Source: a bacterium (GTDB taxonomy: Bacteria > Armatimonadota > Zipacnadia > Zipacnadales > UBA11051). From it: a stretch of DNA of 64,000 nucleotides. Position 1 is the first letter of the stretch. The number at the start of each line of letters is the position of its first letter. The notes beneath the pieces are model-generated. The model worked only from the letters and a program-made list of their open reading frames with translations, searched no databases and was not told the DNA's origin. Made by a program: the position numbers and the translations under genes. The stretch lies in assembly GCA_030604405.1 (NCBI GenBank), contig JAUVVY010000019.1, positions 1 to 64,000 on the forward strand, in the 5' to 3' direction. Below, piece by piece: positions 53,751 to 62,519 of the stretch.

Positions 53751-53951
53751 AATTCACAAGACGCGTGGCTCGGCCTGACCTGCGCTTGGCGCAGGTCAGG
53801 TGAGAATGCAGCCTGCCCTGAGCTTGCCGAAGGGCAAGCATTCTCAGCTTCCAGCCCGAGGTCTTTGGGCCAATGACAGTGTGTGATTCTGCGCCCTGTC
53901 TGTCTAATCTTGCCGCCTCTCCCATTTCACTCACGAATAATCCGGCCTAGC
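53751..53951. repeat. modular nested-palindrome repeat, long copy C
   Basis: The invariant stem CCTGACCTGCGC-ttg-GCGCAGGTCAGG (53774-53800) is followed by GAGAATGC (53802-53809) pairing with GCATTCTC (53838-53845). The 28-nt loop itself holds TGCCCT/AGGGCA. After AGCTTCCAGCCCGAGGT, a tail of about 100 bp ending CCCATTTCACTCACGAATA is shared with the copy at 60200-60437. The gene-free stretch 53606-53962 consists largely of this element. Confidence 0.85.
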
Positions 53952-53962
53952 ACTTGCCCCGT

Positions 53963-54199
53963 TCACGCATCAGAATCGTCAGGGGGATTATCACGCAAAG
54001 CCTTGCGCCGCTTGCGGGCCAGGTACGGGTAGGAAAGCTTCCTGACCGCAAACCAGACGCCGATCCAGAGCACCAGCGTACCGAGGGCTGCCAGGATGGC
54101 CGCAGGCAAATAGGCATATAGCGGCCAGCCTTGGACATGCAGTGACCAACCTACCACGACAGCAGCTATGACGGCTGTGAAGATCTGGTGCACATTCAA
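53963..54199 (-). CDS. small two-segment membrane protein
   Basis: The 78-residue protein starts with TTG at 54199, about 10 nt after AAGGG; an in-frame GTG at 54193 is an alternative. Two hydrophobic segments (about 7-20 and 30-50) are followed by a basic and then acidic tail (ARKRRKALRDNPPDDSDA), so the C-terminus is probably cytoplasmic. It lies 21 bp after the heparinase-like gene on the same strand and is probably cotranscribed. I do not recognise a family. Confidence 0.6.
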   Translation of the reverse strand: MNVHQIFTAVIAAVVVGWSLHVQGWPLYAYLPAAILAALGTLVLWIGVWFAVRKLSYPYLARKRRKALRDNPPDDSDA

Positions 54200-54220
54200 G
54201 AGCGCTCGGCCCTTCGGTAA

Positions 54221-57200
54221 TCAGTCTGCGCTGAAGTCGGCCCGCGCCGGGATGGCGATCGTGTTGCCGGGGCCAATTGCCATGATGATAAAACGCTTGC
54301 GGCCATCCCCGTCCAGGTCCTTGAATGCCTCTTCGGGGACAGTCTTCTCCATCACACGCACGTCGTTTCTCTCCCGGGCAGCGAAATGCCCGACGACCTC
54401 ATAGCCCTCGTTGACTACGGTCATGCCCGGGTGAGCGAAGTAGATGAGACGGTCGCCTTGAATGACATTGCCGTCGGCGATGGCCAGAACGTTGCCGATG
54501 CCGCAGCGCAGATCCTGGTCGCCGATGGAGAACACATTCCTGTCAAGCACCTTGTCTATGCGCACTGCGTCCACATGCTGCCCGGTGTCAACCGTAACCC
54601 ACAGGCCGATGTGGGCATCGCGGAGCACCGGCTCGTCCAGAGTGACAGTATTCTTCTCGTAATCCATAGAGGCAATAGTGGCTGTGGCAACGCCCTCAGA
54701 AGTGACCTCCTGGCCCGCGCCTTTCAGCTTCGTGCCGTCGAACAGCCGCATCGCCGTTGGTGTGCCCTGGAGATCGAGCCGGATGCACGCTGCTCGCCCG
54801 GTCACGGTATAGCCGCCAAAGCTGTGCTCGGTCTCCGGGTGCGCGGTCCAGAAGATGATGTCAGTGCCGGCCGTGTGTGTGACGCTCACAGCGGCCGAAC
54901 CGTCGGGCGGCGAGACTGCCACAGCCTCCGCCTGCCGAATGTAGGGCGCGCTTTCATGGAATGGCTCGAACACGGTGGCGAATGTGGAGCTGAGATTATC
55001 ACCGGCGCGGCGGCGGATCACCCACTTGTGCATCTCCGGGAAGTTAGGGCGGCGCTGGGGGATGCCGTCGCAAGCGAACACAGTTTCCTCATCGCCCAGC
55101 AAATGCGCGCGCAGGCCGAGGCCCTCGGTCGGCTTATTCGGATACAGCTCGGGACCCCGGTTGAGGTCCCACCTGACCGTTCCGGTACCGTCGAGCGCGG
55201 CCTGCTGGACATTGAATAGCCACTGATAGGCGCTGCCCTTGTAGGGGTAGTAGCGCGTGCCTTGTTTGCCCTCGATCATCGTCGGATCGTCGTAGAATTG
55301 CCTGTAAGGCACATCCGGGCCGGCGAACGTGCCCTCAGCGCGCGGCTCGGAGAAGCCGATAGTCTCGGGGGAGAAGTCGGCCGGCGGCCCGTGGACGAGC
55401 CAGTCGTGCTGGCTCCCGCCGACGACGTGAAACAGGTCCACACAGTAGGCGGTGTCGTCGTCCACGTCAATGAGAAAAACCGCGCGGCGGAAGTCGCCCA
55501 GGTCAATGTCCGGATACGCGTTGAGGGCCCGAGCTTCAACCATCTGCGCCCAGCCGCCCGGATGGTAGGCAATCGGCTCGCCGTTGCCCCAGCTCTGACA
55601 AGTAGCGTCCACCATCACTGTGTTATGCACCGCGCTGTGCGACAGCCAGCCAAAGCGGCGCGGGTCGTAGGTATCAGCAGTCTCGGGATATCCGAAGTCG
55701 GGGATGAGTGTGTGGTCGTGTGAGAATATTTCCAGGTTCAGCCGCTCCATGTGCGCATGGGCCGTATAGTAGCCGTAGTGCAAAGCTATGGCGGTGCGGT
55801 TGTCTTCATTGCCGGTCTGCAGCGTGGCGTATCCCAGGCCCGGCAGCAGGCTGCTTTCCACGCCGACGGGTTTACCGTAGTCTGCAGCCATGCTCCTGAC
55901 CTCTTGCTCCATTGACTTCTCGAACAGGTCAGTGCGGAATTTCGAACCTGCCTCGGCCCGCTGGACCATTATTCCGGCCTGCCGGGGATCGCGCATCCGC
56001 TCAAAAGCGCGTTCCAGATATGTTGGCGAGACGCCCAGGGCTGCCGCGAACTGGTTATTGGAGTCACCCATCGGCTGGGTCATCGTGCCGCAGACCGTCA
56101 TCTTTATCGGTGCCAGATACATGGCCTGAAAACGCGGCGCCTCCCACATATTCACCCCGTTGAGCAGCAGCAAGTTCGCAACCTCCGCCAGATCGGTCAT
56201 CCAATGGCAGTTGTAACTTGGGGATTCGAAGGCTATGCCGTCGCGGTGAAAAAGGTTGACCAGCGCGTCAGGCAGCGGTGTGATGCCGTACGAATCGACG
56301 ATTTCAGGCCCCTTGACCACCCAGTCCACCATGTCGGCGGATGTCTGCTCACCCTCGTCGGTGTCGAGCACTAAAGCGATTCTCAGCAGAGCGGACTGGT
56401 GCATTCCATAGTTGCCACGGATGCGTCCGGAGCCGTCGGTGATGTCCTTGGCGGCCACGCGGAACATCCGGTTCTCAATATCGGCTTTGATCTCACTGGC
56501 GCTTTTGCTCGTCCACTCTTGCAACGCGGCGTCATTGTCGAGGGTCGGATATATCGCATCATACGCTAACGTGACATCCTGGATGGTGAAGCATTCCCAG
56601 GTGTGGTAGTTCAGCCGGCCGTAGTACCAGGACTGGAATTCCAGGCCGTAGCGGGACTGGGTTTCGTAGTTGTAGTCCGGGTAGTACTGGGCCAGTTGCC
56701 ACAGCAGCACCGCCGTCTTGTGCGCGTATTTTTCTTCGCCGGTCAACAGGTACGCCTGTGACATATTCTTGATTGCCGGCCGCAGCCAGCGATTGACCAT
56801 CTCTCCGGCGAAAAAGGCGGCGAACCAGAACTTCTTTTCGTGGCCGGGCAGCTTGCAGCCCCAGCCGTCGTCCACATACTCGCCGGTCAGTAATTCATTA
56901 TCTTTGCACCCGCCTTGCAGATAGGCCCAGAAGTCATTTGACGGATACTCTTCGCCGTCAACGGGGCATTGGACCTTATACATATTGTCGAACGACATCT
57001 TCCAGCCCCGCTTGCCCCCGGGGAACTTCATGATCTCCTCGCCGTGGACGGGGCAGCCACTGTTGTGGAGGCTGTTGCTGCGCGCGACCTCCAGCGGCGG
57101 CACCAGGTCCTTGATGCGGCCATCCTCGTAATCAACCCACTGGTCGGCCCAGGAGATGATCTTGTCTCTCTGCTCCTTGGCCCAGTCGTACTGCTCGATA

Positions 57201-57319
57201 TTTTCCTGCATCCAGCCCAGGCGCTCTTCGGTGTAATAAGTGCGGCCGGTCTTACCGAAAACCAGCGTGCAAACAGTCAGGAATACGGACGCGATTACGA
57301 TCAGTCGCAGGATACTCAT
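54221..57319 (-). CDS. large exported heparinase II/III-like protein
   Basis: The product has 1032 residues from the ATG at 57319 (AAGGAG about 10 nt upstream) and carries a signal peptide (LRLIVIASVFLTVCTLVFG). An alpha-helical toroid spans about 40-430. The heparinase II/III region begins with HYGYYTAHAHMERLNLEIFS and IPDFGYP, where His and Tyr are the expected lyase residues, and a beta-sandwich follows. Several paired cysteines in the first third (GCPVHGEE, VQCPVDGEE) look like a metal site typical of this subfamily. The last about 200 residues extend beyond usual members. It should depolymerise an acidic polysaccharide outside the cytoplasm; the substrate is unknown. Confidence 0.85.
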   Translation of the reverse strand: MSILRLIVIASVFLTVCTLVFGKTGRTYYTEERLGWMQENIEQYDWAKEQRDKIISWADQWVDYEDGRIKDLVPPLEVARSNSLHNSGCPVHGEEIMKFPGGKRGWKMSFDNMYKVQCPVDGEEYPSNDFWAYLQGGCKDNELLTGEYVDDGWGCKLPGHEKKFWFAAFFAGEMVNRWLRPAIKNMSQAYLLTGEEKYAHKTAVLLWQLAQYYPDYNYETQSRYGLEFQSWYYGRLNYHTWECFTIQDVTLAYDAIYPTLDNDAALQEWTSKSASEIKADIENRMFRVAAKDITDGSGRIRGNYGMHQSALLRIALVLDTDEGEQTSADMVDWVVKGPEIVDSYGITPLPDALVNLFHRDGIAFESPSYNCHWMTDLAEVANLLLLNGVNMWEAPRFQAMYLAPIKMTVCGTMTQPMGDSNNQFAAALGVSPTYLERAFERMRDPRQAGIMVQRAEAGSKFRTDLFEKSMEQEVRSMAADYGKPVGVESSLLPGLGYATLQTGNEDNRTAIALHYGYYTAHAHMERLNLEIFSHDHTLIPDFGYPETADTYDPRRFGWLSHSAVHNTVMVDATCQSWGNGEPIAYHPGGWAQMVEARALNAYPDIDLGDFRRAVFLIDVDDDTAYCVDLFHVVGGSQHDWLVHGPPADFSPETIGFSEPRAEGTFAGPDVPYRQFYDDPTMIEGKQGTRYYPYKGSAYQWLFNVQQAALDGTGTVRWDLNRGPELYPNKPTEGLGLRAHLLGDEETVFACDGIPQRRPNFPEMHKWVIRRRAGDNLSSTFATVFEPFHESAPYIRQAEAVAVSPPDGSAAVSVTHTAGTDIIFWTAHPETEHSFGGYTVTGRAACIRLDLQGTPTAMRLFDGTKLKGAGQEVTSEGVATATIASMDYEKNTVTLDEPVLRDAHIGLWVTVDTGQHVDAVRIDKVLDRNVFSIGDQDLRCGIGNVLAIADGNVIQGDRLIYFAHPGMTVVNEGYEVVGHFAARERNDVRVMEKTVPEEAFKDLDGDGRKRFIIMAIGPGNTIAIPARADFSAD

Positions 57320-57499
57320 ATTGAAATGTCTCCTTGAATGGCAGTCATTGGCATCATCGCTGCACCAACACAATACCTCCTTTCCCCACATTCACGCCAT
57401 GTTCCTCCTCGGGGCCAAGGCAGGTAACAGAGCCAGTCTGACGAAGATTCAGATGACGGAACGCGAATAATAGAGTCTTCGCGCACACGGAGTTCACGG

Positions 57500-58705
57500 A
57501 TGAAGATAGCATATCTGGATATATTCTTCGGTATCAGCGGTGACATGACGCTCGGGGCGCTGGTGGATGCCGGCGTTGATGCCGATGAGTTGATTGCCGA
57601 GCTGAAGAACCTCGACATTGAAGGCTGGGAGATCAGCTTCGAGAAGGTCAAAGTGTCCGGCCTGGGAGCGACGCGGGCGACAGTGTCAGCCGCACACGAG
57701 CATCACCGCGACGACCACGGCATGGATCCCGGTCAGCTAATTGAGATAATCGAGCGCGCCAGCCTCAACGATAGTGTCAAGCAAAGGGCCGTGGCGGTCA
57801 TCGAGCGCGTCGCCGAGGCTGAGGCTGAAGCCCACCGCGTGCCCATCACGGATGTGCATTTCCACGAACTGGGCGGCTTGGACACGATCATAGATGTGGC
57901 CGGGGCGATCATCGGCTTTGACCTGCTCGGCGTTGAGAGAGTTTACTCTTCACCAATCCCGGTCAGCCACGGCTTTGTAAACTGCGCTCATGGCCGGCTG
58001 CCTGTGCCAGTCCCGGCTGTGGTAAACCTGTTGAAAGGCGTGCCGACGATCCCGCTCGATGTCGCTGGCGAGACCGTCACACCCACGGGCGCAGCGATCG
58101 CTACGGTATTGTCCAGTGGCTTTGGGACCATGCCGGCGATGACACTGCTTTCCTCGGGCTTCGGCGCCGGGCATAAGGAATTCCCCGAAGCGGCGAACCT
58201 GCTCCGGATCATAGTCGGCGAAGCAGGCGAGGCCAGGGCAAGCGGCAGGTACGAAGCTGACGTGCAGATTCTCATCGAGGCCAACATAGATGATATGAAT
58301 CCCGAGCTTTATGAGGCGGCGCAGCAGGCAATTTTCGAGGCCGGCGCCGTGGACTGCTGGTTCACGCCGATCTTTATGAAGAAGAACCGGCCGGCGGTCA
58401 AGCTGTCGGCGCTGGCTGCTCCTGGCAATGCCGATGCAGTGGCCGACGCCATAATGACCAACACCACGACCTTCGGAGTGCGGCGACTTGAGACGCGACG
58501 AGACTGCCTGGCGCGGGAGACCAGACACGTGGACACCGCCTACGGTACCGTCGGCGTCAAGGTCGGAATGCGGGCCGGTGAGATTATCACCGTGTCCCCG
58601 GAATTTGCCGATTGCCGGCGACTGGCCGCCGAGCACGCCGTGGCGGTCAAGACCGTCTATCAGGCTGCAGTTGCGGCAGCCGCTGCACTGCTCAAGTCAC
58701 CCTAG
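57500..58705 (+). CDS. larC: nickel-pincer cofactor nickel chelatase LarC
   Basis: The 401-residue protein has the LarC start MKIAYLDIFFGISGDMTLGAL, a His-rich stretch AAHEHHRDDHG, DVHFHELGGLDTIIDV, TPTGAAIATVL and the C-terminal metal-binding region NIDDMNPELYEAAQQ. LarC inserts nickel into the pyridinium bis-thiocarboxylate cofactor of lactate racemase-type enzymes. In lactobacilli the gene needs a programmed frameshift; here it is one continuous frame. larA, larB and larE are not in the window. It is followed after 16 bp by an aldehyde dehydrogenase. Confidence 0.93.
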   Translation: MKIAYLDIFFGISGDMTLGALVDAGVDADELIAELKNLDIEGWEISFEKVKVSGLGATRATVSAAHEHHRDDHGMDPGQLIEIIERASLNDSVKQRAVAVIERVAEAEAEAHRVPITDVHFHELGGLDTIIDVAGAIIGFDLLGVERVYSSPIPVSHGFVNCAHGRLPVPVPAVVNLLKGVPTIPLDVAGETVTPTGAAIATVLSSGFGTMPAMTLLSSGFGAGHKEFPEAANLLRIIVGEAGEARASGRYEADVQILIEANIDDMNPELYEAAQQAIFEAGAVDCWFTPIFMKKNRPAVKLSALAAPGNADAVADAIMTNTTTFGVRRLETRRDCLARETRHVDTAYGTVGVKVGMRAGEIITVSPEFADCRRLAAEHAVAVKTVYQAAVAAAAALLKSP

Positions 58706-58721
58706 AGAGAGGGGCAACGGA

Positions 58722-60194
58722 ATGGAAAGCAAGCAGATGCTGATCGGAAAAGACTGGCTATCGGCGGCTGACGGCGGGGAGTTTGATAACATCAACCCCG
58801 CCAACGGCAAGCTGATATGCCGCATTGCCCGTGGCGGAGCCGAAGATGTTGACAGGGCAGTGCAAGCTGCGCAGGGGGCATACGACACAGCCTGGAGCAA
58901 GCTGGACGCCGCTGAGCGCGGACAACTCTTGCATCGCATGGCCGATATCATACAAGAGCGCACCGATGAGCTGGCCCTGATGGACACCGAAGATATGGGC
59001 AAGCCGCTTATCCAGACGACAACGGGCGATGTGGTCGGTGCGCAGGCGTTCCTGCGCTACTACGCGGGCCTGGCCGACAAGATCGAGGGCATAACCTATG
59101 CGACGCCGGATGGCTGTTTCGGCTATAGCACCCGCGAGCCGTACGGAGTGGTCGGCTGCATCGTGCCATTCAATTATCCGCTGGCCCTGGCCTGCATCAA
59201 GGTCGCTCCGGCTCTCGCAGCGGGCAACACAGTGATCCTCAAGCCCGCCTCGGTATCGCCGCGCACGGCCCTGGAACTGGGCCGAATCGCCCTCGATGCA
59301 GGCCTGCCGGCAGGCACGCTGAATGTTGTCACAGGCCTGGGCAATGAAGCCGGCGCAGCAATGGCCGTCCATGACGGCATCGAAAAGATCAGCTTCACCG
59401 GCAGCACCGCCGTGGGACGCAGCCTCGTGGAGGCGTCGGCCGGCAATTTCAAGAAGCTCACCCTGGAGCTAGGCGGCAAGACGGCCAACATAGTACTGCC
59501 CGACGCCGATCTCGACATGGCGCTACCAGCGGCCGCGCGAACAATTTTCCTGAATTCCGGCCAGATATGCACTGCCGGCTCGCGACTGCTTGTGCACCGT
59601 GACATGAAAGACGAGATACTCGCCAGACTTGTGCCGATTGCCGAGAGCCTCAAGGTCGGCGACCCACTGGCTCCTGATACCAAGCTGGGGCCGGTGGTCT
59701 CGAAAGAGCAGTTCGAGCAGGTGATGGGCTACATCGAGGCAGGCAAGCAGCAGGGCGCAGAGATAATAACTGGCGGCGGCAGGCCGGATGATCCGGAACT
59801 GGCCGACGGCTACTACATCGCTCCCACCATCTTCGACAATGTAGGCCCTGCTATGAAGATATGCCAGGAGGAAATCTTCGGCCCGGTCCTGTGCGTACAG
59901 ACCTACAGTGACGAAGAGGAAGCGATAGAACTGGCCAACGCAACCGGCTACGGGCTGGCCGCCGACTTGTGGACGCGCGATGTCAACAAGGCGCACAAGC
60001 TCGCGGCGCGGTTACAGGCGGGCATCATCTGGATCAACTGCACCAATGTCGTCGGCCCGTGGATGTCCTATGGCGGATACAAGGCAAGCGGCCTGGGCTT
60101 TGAAGGTGGCATTGAGTGCATACACGAACTCACTCGCCCCAAGAGCGTGGTTATTGACGTAACTGAGCAGCCGAATACCTGGGCGATAGACTGA
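58722..60194 (+). CDS. NAD(P)-dependent aldehyde dehydrogenase
   Basis: The product has 490 residues from the ATG at 58722 (GAGAGGGG upstream). It has the canonical ALDH fold: GCIVPFNYPLALACIKVAPAL, ISFTGSTAVGRSLVE, LELGGK with the general-base Glu249, and NSGQICTAGSR with the nucleophile Cys283. EEIFGPVL and the GLGFEGG end are also present. Together these fit betaine-aldehyde or short-chain aldehyde dehydrogenases. It is closely spaced with larC, suggesting cotranscription; whether the cofactor and the dehydrogenase share a pathway is unknown. Confidence 0.93.
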   Translation: MESKQMLIGKDWLSAADGGEFDNINPANGKLICRIARGGAEDVDRAVQAAQGAYDTAWSKLDAAERGQLLHRMADIIQERTDELALMDTEDMGKPLIQTTTGDVVGAQAFLRYYAGLADKIEGITYATPDGCFGYSTREPYGVVGCIVPFNYPLALACIKVAPALAAGNTVILKPASVSPRTALELGRIALDAGLPAGTLNVVTGLGNEAGAAMAVHDGIEKISFTGSTAVGRSLVEASAGNFKKLTLELGGKTANIVLPDADLDMALPAAARTIFLNSGQICTAGSRLLVHRDMKDEILARLVPIAESLKVGDPLAPDTKLGPVVSKEQFEQVMGYIEAGKQQGAEIITGGGRPDDPELADGYYIAPTIFDNVGPAMKICQEEIFGPVLCVQTYSDEEEAIELANATGYGLAADLWTRDVNKAHKLAARLQAGIIWINCTNVVGPWMSYGGYKASGLGFEGGIECIHELTRPKSVVIDVTEQPNTWAID

Positions 60195-60199
60195 CCTGC

Positions 60200-60437
60200 A
60201 TCATTCATAAACGCGTGGCTCGGCCTGACCTGCGCTAAGCGCAGGTCAGGTGAGAACGCGAGGGCACCCACGCCAGAGGCGTGGGTCAGCGTTCTCAGCT
60301 TCCAGCCCGAGGTCGTTGCGCTGATTACACTGTGCCATTTTGCGCCACTTAGCAAGAACCGCTCTACCTGCCCATGGACGGCCTGTCTGTCCAATCTTGC
60401 CAACCGTCCCATTTCACTCACGAATAGTCCAGGCTAA
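60200..60437. repeat. modular nested-palindrome repeat, long copy D
   Basis: CCTGACCTGCGC-taa-GCGCAGGTCAGG (60224-60250) is followed by GAGAACGC (60252-60259) pairing with GCGTTCTC (60289-60296). The 29-nt loop carries a separate perfect hairpin, ACCCACGCC-aga-GGCGTGGGT (60266-60286). The tail matches copy C apart from about 35 additional bases. It fills the gap between the aldehyde dehydrogenase and the next gene, whose start lies 21 bp after it. Confidence 0.85.
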
Positions 60438-60458
60438 TTCGGCACGCGGGAGCATGCG

Positions 60459-62519
60459 ATGGAGCAAGTTTCGGTCGTCACCATGTTGTGGACGCTGGCG
60501 CTGGCGTACATGGCTACTTACGGGCTGGGTGCGGCTGCGTGTGCGTTGGCGAAGATACGCCCCACCGGTGGGATCGGGCGCATCGGCGTATTCTGCGGCG
60601 TGGGAACGGTCATCGTCGGCTGGGTGGGATACATTTGTGCGGTCAACTCCTGGGAATTGCTGGCGCGGCTGGTGGTGTGGATTGCGGCCCTGACAGGCGC
60701 AGCGCTGATAGCATGGCATCGGCGGCAGGACCGGGACGAAGATGAGCCGATACCGGGACGGGCGCTACTTGTCCTCATGCTGGCGATAGTGATAGCCATC
60801 GGCTACCGGGCGGGGATTAGTTACGGTCAAGTGAGGCTGACTGATGAGGGCCTGTCTGCCCGCGGTCTATGGCCCGATCTGCTGTACCGCAACGCCATCG
60901 TCAAGGAGTTCATGACCTTTGACGGCCCGCCACAATGGCCGTGGCTGGCAGGCAAGCCGCTGAAGGGCACATCGGTGCTGCGGTTCTCGGCCACTGCGAC
61001 GTTGCTGTCGGCAGCAGGAGTTCGGCCGGACCAGTACCAACATGCCGCTTCGTGGCTGGGGCTGTACGGGATACCGGTGGCGGCGGGTGCGATCTTTGCC
61101 CTGCTGCGATTCGCCGGGGCAGCGCCGATGGTCGCAGCTCTGGCGGTGCTGATAACCGCCTTCTTCGGCAATCCGCGCTGGCTGATGGCGGAGCGCTTCG
61201 CGCACTCTCCGACCTTGGTGTGGGCGGGCGGCGATGTGTTCGCATTTGTTTTCCCGGCATTCTATGCGACCGTCGCAGTAGCTTTCGCGGTCGCGGGGCG
61301 GTTCATTTGGCCGGCGGCGATACTAGGCATCTTTATGCTTGGGAGCGTGACAGCTTTCGGACCATGGTTCGCGCTGGCTCTCACTTTCGGAATACTGCTA
61401 TGGCTGCTCTATTGCCTGGTAAGCCGCAGTTCCTGCAAGGCCGCGCTGGCGTTATCCATTGGCGCAGTGCTGGGGCTGGTGACGCTGAAGACGTTATGTG
61501 GCACAGGCGCTGGCGGCGGGAGCCTGTTGGCTATCCTGGGGCCGTCTCCGGTAATCCGCTCGATGCAGTGGGCGTTTCCGTTCCTGGCTGAGCCACTCGG
61601 CCCGCTGATCGCTGACATGTCGCCGCTAGCCATCGCCAAGCTGCTCAAGTTCGCCATTGCCTACGGCTGCGCGGCTATGTTCTTCATGCTGGGCAGCCTG
61701 TGGGTACGGGCGCTGTTCATTGCTGACTGGCGCCGCTGGGAATGGCGCAAGCTGGGCACTCCCGCCTACGCGCTGGGCGGAGGCATAGTTGTTGCCGGAT
61801 TCCTGCTGACAACATGCTGCGATTTCAGCAAGGTTGCCTATGACTATGCCGGTTACGACATGCTGCGGCTGCTGTGGCTGCCACTGCTCTTTGCCAACCT
61901 TGCGCTTGCCCAATACGCATACGAGCATCGCGCAAATTTGCGTCGCTGGTGGGCCATAGCTGTCGCCGTGATCGTCATCGGCCTGGGGGGATGGGAGTAC
62001 AGCTACTACGTGCTTGAGAAGCGCATGATCGAGCCACCTTACCATGTACGCGCCGCCGAGCTTGAGGTGATTTCCTACATCAATCAGCACGCCGATGCGG
62101 ACGATACGGTGCTAATCAATCCCCTGGTGGCGGCGGAGACCAAACCGGAGAAGGTGGGGCATGACTGGGGTTATTTCTCAGGGCTTTGCATTCCTGCGCT
62201 ATGGCTTGACAACCGCGACATGGCCTACAAGTTCGCTCAGCACCAGGAATGGGACCGGCGCGCGCTGCGTCTCAGAAGTGTGATGGCGCACAGTGACCCG
62301 ATGACTGTGCTCTGGTTCCTGGGGAGCGAGGACATTGGCTGGATCTATCTGCAGGGAGACGATGACTTTGAAGTCGGTCTTGGAGAACCGGACTTGGGGT
62401 TGGAGACAGCTTTCAGCAACGAGGCGGGACGGCTCTACCGCGTCGGCGCAACGGTCGATCAAACAGAATGGCGGTACATCGATCCGCTAAACGGACTGCA
62501 GGCCGTCGGCCGGCACTGA
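60459..62519 (+). CDS. polytopic membrane protein, GT-C glycosyltransferase-like
   Basis: The 686-residue protein has roughly 14 hydrophobic segments over the first 530 residues and a soluble C-terminal part (HVRAAELEVISYINQHADAD). The overall layout resembles uncharacterised GT-C-type glycosyltransferases. The long N-terminal loop containing LTDEGLSARGLWPDLLYRNA may correspond to the catalytic outer loop, but no diagnostic motif can be confirmed. It starts at the ATG at 60459 with GGGAG about 7 nt upstream. It ends directly against the stop codon of the convergent GT-B-like gene. Confidence 0.7.
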   Translation: MEQVSVVTMLWTLALAYMATYGLGAAACALAKIRPTGGIGRIGVFCGVGTVIVGWVGYICAVNSWELLARLVVWIAALTGAALIAWHRRQDRDEDEPIPGRALLVLMLAIVIAIGYRAGISYGQVRLTDEGLSARGLWPDLLYRNAIVKEFMTFDGPPQWPWLAGKPLKGTSVLRFSATATLLSAAGVRPDQYQHAASWLGLYGIPVAAGAIFALLRFAGAAPMVAALAVLITAFFGNPRWLMAERFAHSPTLVWAGGDVFAFVFPAFYATVAVAFAVAGRFIWPAAILGIFMLGSVTAFGPWFALALTFGILLWLLYCLVSRSSCKAALALSIGAVLGLVTLKTLCGTGAGGGSLLAILGPSPVIRSMQWAFPFLAEPLGPLIADMSPLAIAKLLKFAIAYGCAAMFFMLGSLWVRALFIADWRRWEWRKLGTPAYALGGGIVVAGFLLTTCCDFSKVAYDYAGYDMLRLLWLPLLFANLALAQYAYEHRANLRRWWAIAVAVIVIGLGGWEYSYYVLEKRMIEPPYHVRAAELEVISYINQHADADDTVLINPLVAAETKPEKVGHDWGYFSGLCIPALWLDNRDMAYKFAQHQEWDRRALRLRSVMAHSDPMTVLWFLGSEDIGWIYLQGDDDFEVGLGEPDLGLETAFSNEAGRLYRVGATVDQTEWRYIDPLNGLQAVGRH

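Noticed and set aside
57500-58705. Programmed frameshift in larC
   Set aside because: The gene is a single uninterrupted frame covering both the N- and C-terminal parts.
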